A stretch of DNA of 64,000 nt from contig CP137320.1 of NCBI GenBank assembly GCA_033182465.1, forward strand, positions 124,001-188,000. Direction: 5' to 3'. The position numbers and the translations under genes were made by a program. The notes under the pieces were generated by a model that had not been told where the DNA came from, ran no database searches, and was given only the letters and a program-made list of their open reading frames with translations. Below, piece after piece: positions 22,991 to 32,268 of this stretch. Within the stretch, counting starts at the first letter, position 1. Every line of letters begins with the position of its first letter. This DNA comes from Sanghuangporus weigelae. Taxonomy: Eukaryota; Basidiomycota; Agaricomycetes; Hymenochaetales; Hymenochaetaceae.

Positions 22991-25900
22991 CTACTCCTTC
23001 AAGGACGCGCTTTCGAGAATCACAGACACGTTTCGCAACATCGAGAAGTGTATCATTGTCAAACTGCAGCTCGGCTCAAATGTGAACTAGAGTTCCGAAG
23101 TAAATGAATTTTCGAGCGTACCTCTGGAAGCTGCCGAATGGGTTTGCAAGCATCGACAAAAGCACGACGCGCTTCAACTGTACCTTCATGTGCACCCATC
23201 TTGTTGAGCTCAGCTGCTATGTCCTTCAAGACTGAAACGGATTTTTGACGCAGGTTGCGTAAGGTCGCCGTCAGCTGCAATTATTCGATCAACATCATAT
23301 GACGATCTGCGCTATAAACCACTTACTGCACCAAGTTTGTTTTGCTTTACAACAGCAGGAGTTTTGAACCGCTGAGACAGGAGAGCGAGTAATAATGCGG
23401 CCTTTCAAGACATCAAAATTTAAGTTTCACGAATACAGGAAGGAATCGGAGGAAACAGCACCTCTTGCGCTAGTGTCGCAACATGTAATGCCTCCCAAGG
23501 AAGGTGCTTCACGGCCGTAACCTCCTTAAACCGAGCCGCCAAAGCTACCAGCATCACATTAGTCTTCATTATGCCGGCAAGAAAATACTGCTTTACTCGT
23601 ACCATCAAAATGTCCGACAACGATCTCAGGTGCTTCCTTTACAGGCAGAGGCTCCTCGCTTACCTTCTTCTGCCCGTTAGTGGGAGGTGATGGCGACCCA
23701 TTCGGCGATGCGCGCGCGCCCTTTGAAGCAGAGTCTGACGCAACTGCAGCCTTCCCATTGCGCCGTAGTTCCTGAGCTTTTGTCGCTTCTGCCAGGACCG
23801 TTTCTGGAGGAGGGCGAGCGTGGTCATGGTATGGGCTGAGCCAGTCGCATAGTGCCGATACGTAGTCGAAAAGCGCACGCTCGTCCGAAGATAGCTAAAC
23901 CAATCCGCCGCAATCAGCGTAACTTTAGCCAAAGAACAGAGAGAGCAAACCTCGCTGAGTTCCTCTTCCTTCCGTTCTGGAAGACGATCCTTCAGGGGCA
24001 CCTTGCTCTCTGCAGTATCCGCAACCTTCGGCCTGTCTCCGATGAGAAGCTTTTCCTCGACAACGTCATCGATGTCACTTGCGAGCAGGAACGCGCGGAT
24101 GTAGATCCGGAGGAACGTCCTGAGCCAGCCTAGCTGAACAAATTGGTGTCAGAACATGAGATGCATGAACCAATGTTAACAATGAAACTATTTGATGTGG
24201 AAGTAAGACGTACACCAGGCGAATTGATCAAGAGCGTCTGGTCATTGAACGTCAGTTGGCCGCGCGGTTGATAGTTCGGCAAGACACCGAAGTCACGGTT
24301 GTCATGGTGCGCTACATGCAACGATTCAATCAGCTCGAGCCAGTCATGTAGTCTGCACTGTTACTCACTTCGGTCAAAGATGAACTTCAATTCGATGAGC
24401 TCCATATCCACGAGATCCTGTGAAGGTCCCTCGTGTGCAAGCCGCATGCGGACATGTTCGATCTTCACAAGATCTCGCTGCAGCGAATTGTCCAAGCGCT
24501 CTTCAAACTCGATGAGATCTGGTATCTGTGACAAATGTAAGTTTTCAAGAAGAGGAGCGATTAAAATGACTAGCCTGAGAATACTTCTCCTGAGCGAAAG
24601 CCCGTACAATGAACTCGGAGGTCTGAAAAACCAACTATTAGCATACGTAACTCCAGACAGGGACGAGTGGATTGATGGCGCACGTCTTGGGAATTCGAAG
24701 CATAGATATTGCTAGCCTCAACACACTCCGTCGTGAGCGTCAAGTCCCCAGAAGCAACAAGCGAATACGTCGAGGCGCGCGCAAGAAGGAAATGTGATAA
24801 TGTATCTGTCTGCACCTGCTTAATGCGCATCGCACGGTAGTGTTGTAGAGCAAGGGCCGGAGCAGCTAAAGCGCGGAAATGAAGAAGGATCATCCAGATC
24901 GCAAGGACCGCAGCCAACAATAGGAGATTCCTCATCAATTGTGATCCTAGGAAGTTTTCAGGAGAAATGGAAGACGCACATAGGAGTCGGTGAAGTCGAA
25001 CGAGGTGTAGTCGAATAAGGTAGCTGTTCTTGCTGTGTTGCGCAGCATACTCAAGTACAGACACAGCCATATACAACCAGTTAATCTCGCCTATTGAGGC
25101 AGGCAGTGTACATGGATATCAGTTTCCATTTCTTCGCGTCAAAGACCGACTCTCGCGTACCTGCTATCTTCCACAAGTTTACGAACGCCTGCGCAGCCAA
25201 TAGGACAAGATCGTCGGTCGGCTGGAGCTCGGTGCTCGGAAGCTCCTTACCGAGAGGAAGCGCTGTCGTATAAGCTCTCAAATATGCCAATGCGTGCGCA
25301 GTCTCTTGTTCAGCGGTCAATTGGTCTGGAGCAAGGAGGTACCGTTTGAGCTTGTAGATGTTGATAGACCGTTGCAAGTCCGACGTTGATAACTATTCCA
25401 AGACAATCAATAGACGGTAGAGAAAATTAAGTATGATACTTGCATAGGAGTGCTCAAATACATCGAGGAACGAGGTCAACTTGGAAAACTCGTCGCCTTC
25501 CACACCGACATATGGCTTCAGGTCCTCGAAACAGCATAGCTTGTCTGCAAAGAGTTCGAAATAGAGTTTCAATAAATCCATCAAACCACTCTCCGATTCT
25601 GCAGTATTTCTCCATCAGAAATCAAAGACTTGGAACTCAAGGTGGTCCGCATACCAAAATCAGAGCCCAGGTTTTGCTCTCGTGCACGTCGTTCCAGTTC
25701 TAATAACGCAAGCCATGCACCACGATCTCGCCGATCATCTATATTAGCGATTTTACGGAAAAACTGCCGCGTTTCGGTTATTTTTGCCTCACTCGGGTCG
25801 ACGAACTGCGCTTCGACTACAGCCAGGAACTCCAACCAGTTGCGGTCACTAGAGGAACTCATAAGATCCAAGTAGCGAAATCGTTGTTTGGTCCCTACCC

Positions 25901-26861
25901 TTCCTCAATCTTCTGAGTGGCGCGTTTGCCTTCGGCCGGAAAGTCTCGCCTCGCCTGAACAAGTTCGCGTCGCACTTCGTCGACAATGAGGCTTGTCTTA
26001 GCGACTGCCTTACCCTCCTCTGTATCCACAAGCGCGGCCGCATCGTCATGCATACCAAGCGTCTTAAGAACAGTCAAATGAACGTGTAAACGGTCTGCCG
26101 ACGCATGAGGTGGAAGTTTTGCGCCCTCTAGCAGACGATGTGCGAGTTTCTGAAGAACAGGACGCATCGTAGGAGGCGTCGACACATCGTTTGCTTGAAG
26201 CATCGCGCTGAGCACAGACCAATAAAGGTACCGGTCACCGCCAATGCCCCCAAACGACTTGAACAGCCGCTGCGCGATTTGTTGTGCCGCTTTCCAGTTA
26301 CCCGTGCGCACATTTGCGAAAAAGTCTTGCGCGCCGAGCTCCTCATTCCCAGGCTGCGCCTTATAAGCCTCATCATACATTGTCACAAGGTCCGAATCTA
26401 GAAGCGAAACAAGAACACATAATCATCGATTCTCGGTAAGCTTAGAAGACACGCGGTAGAAACGATGAGCTCACTCACGTCTTCCCAGTGCGCGCAGCAC
26501 AAGCATCATGACGTTCAGCGTGTCCAGGTCTGTTGGCTTGCTGGCCAGGACCTCATCACAGATTGGGAGACATTCATCAATCTTGTTCATACGCACAATA
26601 GCCAGTGCTTTCAAGGCCTGAATCTGCGTTAGCTGGCACACTCAACGTTCCCGACAACTTGTTTTGACCTTGACCACGTCCAGGTTAGGATACTTCTTGA
26701 GAACCTTGTTGCATTGCTGCACTGCCAGCTTGTTCGATCCCGAGTCAACGGCATCTAGAAATTATTTCGTTCCGTACACGAGCTTGAGCAAAGAGATGAG
26801 GAAAAACGCGTCACTAACCATAAATTGGACGAATCTGACGTTCAAGCACAACGTGGTTCAT
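22991..26861 (-). CDS. NAA25: NatB N-terminal acetyltransferase auxiliary subunit NAA25/Mdm20
   Basis: This is a multi-exon minus-strand gene. The start at 26861 gives MNHVVLERQIRPIYDAVDSG, then after an intron NKLAVQQCNKVLKKYPNLDV, the conserved N-terminal repeat of NAA25. Further exons carry TPR-like helices: YDEAYKAQPGNEELGAQDFF at about 26320-26380, RYLYWSVLSAMLQAND, a block at 25590-25870, LKRYLLAPDQLTAEQE near 25330, and NRDFGVLPNYQPRGQ near 24270, the last typical of the family's C-terminal half. The final exon ends at a TAG at 22991-22993. The protein anchors the NAA20 catalytic subunit to ribosomes and forms NatB, which acetylates Met-Asp/Glu/Asn/Gln N-termini. Exact exon edges in 23.4-25.6 kb are not all resolved. 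Nothing suggests it is broken. Confidence 0.82.
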
Positions 26862-27782
26862 CAAGAAGATAGGAAAGCTAAGGCCAGCGCTGAGCCTGGC
26901 GATAATTTTTGCAAAAAGATGAAGGACGAGGATGCGGAAGGAAAGGAGTCAAGGGACTGGCCAATTGCTCCTTGTCCAAAAAAGTTTGACCGCGTCGCGT
27001 GGCAAATCGTGATTATGTCATTTTGTCACTGGCGCGCGTTTATTGGTCCTTGCCCGACAAGCTCCGACCCCGTCCTTTCCTCGTCCCGTGCAAATCCGAT
27101 TAGTTTTAAAATTGAAGTGCCGGTCCAGCCCTCTTGCTTTTCGCTTTGCCCTCTATGTATTTTCTGAGCGTGCAGCAAACCAATGAGTCTACTGGGCTGG
27201 AACTAGGACGCCAACTCGGATGTGACCGCTGCTTTGCATCTCTTTCGACTGCCAACGTACTTTTGCGGCTTTATTTACTGACAAATCATCTTCTTTGCTT
27301 TCTGCCATGAACATATCCCCGATCCTTTGGATAAACGGAGCGAGGTAATGTTGCAGTTCAGGTCATGTATCAGCTCTTTTATGCCTGTTGCGATGGACAT
27401 TCATTCTGCTTGGAAGAGATTCTGCATCTCCTGGCGCCTAGAGGCTTCCCTCGGCTATTCACGACTGTAACATCCATAGTTCAGAATATGATGGGTTGGA
27501 GCTTTCTGAATCTAGCAGCAGGTTGGCCAAAGTATGGTCTCACATCGACGTATCCTGGCTTGGTTCGTATGTTATGCATCTACGAATCGGTACCTGACGA
27601 GATTTCAGCGCAAAGATCGTGTGGTCGTTTCTGCTGGTCGAAATACTTTGCAGAACGCGCGCAAGTTCTTTCATGAAACATTATAAATACCTGTTTTCTA
27701 CATAGATGTCCTCTCCTCATTCTTGACAATAAATTACGGATAGTCCACTGGCACAAATCGTTCACTCTTCCAAGATATCAAG
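26862..27782. other. NAA25 upstream region, no other supported gene
   Basis: This holds the presumed NAA25 promoter on the left and the 5' flank of the SSP1 pseudogene on the right. An open stretch at 27365-27676 has no recognisable motif and I do not call it. Confidence 0.45.
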
Positions 27783-28786
27783 ATGCGTTCCAACTTGCTT
27801 ACCTTCGCCGCAAGGGCTGCAAGCCTACTTGCCACTCACTGCGTGTCAGGAAAATCTAGAGGCATGGGTCCTAGGATAAACTAGAAAGCCTAATTTGATC
27901 TAACAGCCTGTCTTAGAGAGTCTAAGCAAAGCATAGGACTAGATTATCGTAGGGACCATAATTTATTCTAGGGAAACATATCGGTAGATACTCTACGAAA
28001 GCCTTGCTCAGGTAAGTTTAGATTATCTACGCGTATCTATGATGCTGTGAATATGGTACGTAGATTAAATTAGCTGTTCTAGGATAATCTTAGTTCTTAT
28101 GCACCTAGATTTTCTACAGCCGCGTTCTTCTAGGTAAATCAAGTTCATCTACGAAAATCTAGACATGATTCTTAGAGATAATCTATCGTTTGTCTGTCTC
28201 TAGATAAACGTAGCTTTTGCTAGATACTCTAGAGACCCCCTCTAGATTTTCCTAACACGCAGTGACTGTCCATACTATTCCTTCCACAACGTCTCCCGTT
28301 TGCACGCTTACCGCCTGTCCTCATTACCCAGTGGTACGCAATCTACAATGAGAATTCCATGGTATTCTTGGACTCCAGCGACTCTACCGTGACAGTGTCC
28401 GTTAAGCCAAGGTGAGTTCAAGTCTTCCTAGCCTCATTCATCTTCCTCACCGCTCGCATCTCTATCCTCCCCTTTTCTGGGACGATGAAGGACAGTTATA
28501 TGGCTTACCAGGCACACAAAAGCCATATCGTTGGATATGACAGCGCCGACAACGAATTCCATGCCGACTACAAGACGTCCAAGACCGGTTCGGCAGTGAA
28601 GGCCCACTTCATCAACGATACACATCTTACACTGTGCTTTGACAACAACTACATTGATGAGAGTGCCTCGAGTAAGTCTTTTGATGTCTTCCTCTCCACG
28701 ACAGAGCAGGATATTAACGATACTTTCTTCGAAAAGAGTCAGAAGAACCCATTGTCTGGAAGTGGGAGGAGGTCCAGGAAGCATAA
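27783..28786 (+). pseudogene. Small secreted protein family member, broken by a MITE (SSP1)
   Basis: The start at 27783 encodes a short hydrophobic leader (MRSNLLTFAARAASLLAT), after which a 428-bp MITE sits at the first exon-intron edge. Beyond it come the family blocks WYAIYNEN...FLDSSD (from 28333), YMAYQAHKSHIVGYDSA and EFHADYKTS...LTLCFDNNYI (28490-28670), and PIVWKWEEVQEA with stop at 28784-28786. Intron positions match SSP2 and SSP3 at the last intron. The middle intron lacks a 3' splice site in the right phase and the MRWKFL block is not recognisable, so the gene looks decayed even apart from the MITE. The mature protein had no known domain. Confidence 0.65.
27837..28264. mobile_element. 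CACTA-type MITE, 428 bp
   Basis: The ends are inverted repeats of about 26 bp: left CACTGCGTGTCAGGAAAATC then TAGAGG; right, read inverted, CACTGCGTGTTAGGAAAATC then TAGAGG, one mismatch. It is flanked by a 3-bp target duplication ACT (27834-27836 and 28265-28267). CACT...AGTG termini with a 3-bp duplication are the signature of the CACTA (CMC/EnSpm) superfamily. The interior is filled with repeated short motifs like TAGATTATCTA in both orientations, as expected of CACTA subterminal repeats. It has no coding capacity. The left end at 44349 near the Tnp2 gene shares CAC-GCGTGT and ATCTAGAGG, so that element may mobilise it. Confidence 0.85.
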
Positions 28787-29226
28787 TATGGGTGTCACGA
28801 TGGCGTCGCATTGGATATACTTCTATCGAGATCTTGAATGTACTTTGTCTGTGATACATATTGATTGCATGGCTGAGCACATGCTATAGAAACATACCAC
28901 TGACACGCTTTAGAATGGCTTGCTGTTGCTCTGTTCGTGTCGCCATTTGGAGAACTGGCACAGTGGTACCACCATCACCACCGAACTATCCGAGAGTCTT
29001 ATCTGCAATAAGTTGGGTACCAGAAGACCGGTTCTCGAGCCACTTGAAGGATAATCGATTCATTCAAGAATGTTGACTTGCAGAGGAATGACGTCGAGAT
29101 GACCAACGTGTTGAGGAACAACGGTCTGCGAGATTCGCATCGGAAATGAAGGCTTTCCGATGTTCATTGTATCTTGATCCTATTCTCATAAGATCTAGGA
29201 TCATCAAGATTGAGGACGAGGATGAT
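28787..29226. other. Intergenic, left flank of copia
   Basis: No supported gene. A 47-codon acidic open frame on the plus strand (about 29091-29226) runs into the copia insertion site and would continue for about ten codons beyond the other side (35143 on). I cannot assign it. Confidence 0.35.
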
Positions 29227-29231
29227 ATTCA

Positions 29232-29385
29232 TATTAGAATATAATCGTATTATGTAATATTAGCACGTGCTGTATCAGTAGTATATAAGACCTCTGGAAG
29301 GTCAGTGTATAATAAGAACGAACGTTCTCTCGTTACCGTACGTATGCCCTCATACTGAAGGCACCGTGAGCTCAACACCTTAAAA
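29232..29385 (+). repeat. copia 5' LTR
   Basis: 154 bp, identical to the 3' LTR. It begins TATTAGAATATAATCG and ends CACCTTAAAA, so it lacks the usual TG...CA ends. A TATA-like TATATAAG lies at about 29279-29287. Confidence 0.93.
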
Positions 29386-29399
29386 GGTTATGAGCCTTG
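29386..29399 (+). promoter_or_regulatory. copia primer binding site, half-tRNA type
   Basis: GGTTATGAGCCTTG directly abuts the 5' LTR. It is complementary, with one mismatch, to the anticodon stem-loop of initiator tRNA-Met (CAGGGCTCATAACC, as in yeast). Drosophila copia and Ty5 are known to use this internal tRNA site, not the 3' end. Confidence 0.75.
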
Positions 29400-29559
29400 A
29401 TAACCCTGCGAACAAAACATATTCGGATTTGACGTTCGTCGATACGACGCACGTATACACCAGAACATATAAGTTCGTCGAATTTTGGAAGTACGACAAC
29501 AACATCTTCGACACCGACTTTATCAAACATAGTCCAAATCGTATCGAAGTCGTAACAAC

Positions 29560-32223
29560 ATGGACGAAATTCAGACTCGACCCGCGCGTCCTACATACCG
29601 AGAAACTGGCAAAAGTCCGGCTGCTCAATATCCTCACAACCGACCAGACTGGACGCAGGTGGTTGGAAAGAGAGATGCGGCGACACAGGTTACAACGAGG
29701 TATAGCACACAGAGACGACGAATAGAATACTCAATGTCATGCTCAAAATTTTATCATTATGCTCCTCCGCGTTTCTATGAACAACGGCCATTACGTATCG
29801 TGAGAAACATAAAAATGAATACAATTGCTGTTACAGAATTAAGAAATAGATATCTTTATGAACACGTACCACATTCAGACGATGAGGAAACTTATCGCGA
29901 AGTAATAAGACAAGACTTACCTAGACAACCTGCGAGCGGACCTTCGGGTACTATATTAACAAACGCGCCACAAGAAATGGAGACAATACCTCATAATACG
30001 GAATTAACGCAAACTCAGGAACCCCGAACGGAACAAGATGAAGATGAAGAAAATGAAAATGATAATAATTCAAATAATAGTGAGCAAACAAGAGCTAGTT
30101 CACACCCAACGCATATAAGTGCACCTCGAACTTCATCCCAAAGTCCACATACACCACCTCCAAGCCCTTCAAGTCCATCTAGCTCATCATCTTCATCAAT
30201 GGCTACTCGAGTTTTTCACATCGCTGGCTTAGACCTCAGGGACCTGTTTAAGGCCTTTGATGGCGTCGAGAAACTTCAGCACAACGGATCGAATTTCAAA
30301 ATGTGGCTTATTCGCGTCGAGGCAACCATGCTCGCATTAGGACTCGAAGATCACCTTATCGCGAGCCCGCCAGCTAATGACACCGATGGCCAAACCACGA
30401 ACAATCAACTCATCTCCGTGTTCCAATCGAAAGTACCTGATTCCATTCTTTCCAATATGATCGGTATCAACCGCGTTATACTATTTATAAATCACCTCAA
30501 AACGAGGTTCGACGTCCGAACCACGGTTACTTCCGCAGTCGAAGTATCGAAGCTTTTCAATATACGCGGACACGTTTCCGAATTCGACAAAACCTTAGAT
30601 AAGTTACAAAACATCTATGGTTTACTTACACAACACAACAAGAAGCCGACAGACGATACGTACTTATCTGCGATACAAACTTCTACGCCACCGCAGTACG
30701 GCTACGTGTTCCAACAATTACAAGCGAGGATCGATTTTTATAATTCAACTCTCACCGCCAATCAACCACGCAGAACCGTAACCCCTGACGGCTTAATCGC
30801 CGAACTGCGTGCGGCTTTTGCAAATTACCAGGCGCAGAAGCAACCGTCAGCCACCCCAAGTACCTTTCGGGGGAGAGCAACATCATCACGAGGACGAATC
30901 TTTTCTTATCGATCGCATTTTAACCGAGGAATGAATAGAAACCCGAGTTACCCGCAACATGCGAATCCAAACTATCCCGGATCTACTACGCAATTCTGGA
31001 AAGGTCCTTGGGATAACCGAAACTATTTTCGAGGACGTGGTAGAGGCCGATCAAACTTTACCTATAAACATTTTACACCTCACACGCATGCAGTCACAGG
31101 AGCACCGCAATGCTTCAATTGCAAAAAGTTCGGACACATGTCGAAAGACTGCCGTGCTCCGCCGACTCCACAAACTTTGAAGATACGTCAATCTCGTCCA
31201 AATTCTACTGCGACTGCTTCCTTGATTACACAAGCATCGACGAACTATACAAATCCGAATGCGGCCGCTCAGGCAATTATCCCTTCTTACACGCTACCAC
31301 CATCTAACACTACTCGTATCGAAGAAGTCAACATGGCTAGTATGCGCTCGAAGACACCCGTTCTCCCTTCGGAGTCAAACTTCACAGTCAATACTCCTTC
31401 ACCGACGACTCTTGATCTTTCGGATGACGAGAACCTGAAACTAAAACGAACTCGAGAATGGACAAACACAACGAACCCTTTCGAACGACCCGTGAAACGT
31501 CAACAGACGATCGCTACTCAACTTGCTGCCGAATCATCATCCGGCACTAATTTTGTCGATGATTTTTGGGAACAAATGACAATGCAACAGGACCCCAATG
31601 ACGATGGTGTCCTTCTCGAAGGAAAATCTCTTTTCGACCTTATTGATCACGACGCACCAATCCCACCTTTCGCGAACGACGCTGCGAATCAAGATTTTAT
31701 TGAAGAACATGGTTATCATCCAATGCACCTTAATCCTCCAACGAAGGAACAAATGGATGAATACGCAGCAATAATGTCTAAACGCGAAGGCAAGAGATGC
31801 GAAAAAGAAATCAATATTATTGAAAGAGCAATACCTGATGACGTACCAATGGAATACGTCCAATCAGTAAGTCATACAATGGCATTATTAGATTCAGGAG
31901 CTAGCATTCATGTTACTCCTTATCAAAAAATTTTAACGAATCTTACTAATTGCGAACCAATTATAGTGCGAACCGCCGACGACACCGCCATCACCGTTTC
32001 TCAAAAAGGCGATATGAAAATTTTATTATTTAAAGTGAATAACAATTTTGTAACACCCGAAAATTGCACTATAATAAAACTATCAAATATTTATTATTCG
32101 CCGAAATTTAAATGCACGCTAATATCATTAGCTGAAATGTGTGATCAAGGATTTAAATTTATCACCGAACAAGACATTTGCATTGTAATTAAAAATAATA
32201 GACATCTCGGAACTATACAATGA
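29560..32223 (+). CDS. gag: copia Gag-protease polyprotein
   Basis: 887 aa, from ATG 29560 to TGA 32221-32223. The first ~210 residues are polar and acidic and may be dispensable; a typical copia Gag start (MATRVFHIAGLDLRDLF) is the internal ATG at 30199. The Gag core runs to about residue 430, followed by a basic RG-rich stretch and a CCHC zinc knuckle CFNCKKFGHMSKDC at about residues 518-531. The aspartic protease motif ALLDSGASIHVTP lies near residue 775. After the TGA the frame stays open into the integrase ORF, so the two are one polyprotein interrupted by one stop. The base composition becomes markedly AT-rich from about 31.7 kb onward. Confidence 0.9.
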   Translation: MDEIQTRPARPTYRETGKSPAAQYPHNRPDWTQVVGKRDAATQVTTRYSTQRRRIEYSMSCSKFYHYAPPRFYEQRPLRIVRNIKMNTIAVTELRNRYLYEHVPHSDDEETYREVIRQDLPRQPASGPSGTILTNAPQEMETIPHNTELTQTQEPRTEQDEDEENENDNNSNNSEQTRASSHPTHISAPRTSSQSPHTPPPSPSSPSSSSSSSMATRVFHIAGLDLRDLFKAFDGVEKLQHNGSNFKMWLIRVEATMLALGLEDHLIASPPANDTDGQTTNNQLISVFQSKVPDSILSNMIGINRVILFINHLKTRFDVRTTVTSAVEVSKLFNIRGHVSEFDKTLDKLQNIYGLLTQHNKKPTDDTYLSAIQTSTPPQYGYVFQQLQARIDFYNSTLTANQPRRTVTPDGLIAELRAAFANYQAQKQPSATPSTFRGRATSSRGRIFSYRSHFNRGMNRNPSYPQHANPNYPGSTTQFWKGPWDNRNYFRGRGRGRSNFTYKHFTPHTHAVTGAPQCFNCKKFGHMSKDCRAPPTPQTLKIRQSRPNSTATASLITQASTNYTNPNAAAQAIIPSYTLPPSNTTRIEEVNMASMRSKTPVLPSESNFTVNTPSPTTLDLSDDENLKLKRTREWTNTTNPFERPVKRQQTIATQLAAESSSGTNFVDDFWEQMTMQQDPNDDGVLLEGKSLFDLIDHDAPIPPFANDAANQDFIEEHGYHPMHLNPPTKEQMDEYAAIMSKREGKRCEKEINIIERAIPDDVPMEYVQSVSHTMALLDSGASIHVTPYQKILTNLTNCEPIIVRTADDTAITVSQKGDMKILLFKVNNNFVTPENCTIIKLSNIYYSPKFKCTLISLAEMCDQGFKFITEQDICIVIKNNRHLGTIQ

Positions 32224-32268
32224 TCATATAAAAAATTATACGAAGTACACACGTATAATGATCCAGAA

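Noticed and set aside
28434-28880. 148-codon minus-strand frame across SSP1
   Set aside because: The sense strand carries the conserved family blocks; the antisense frame has no support.
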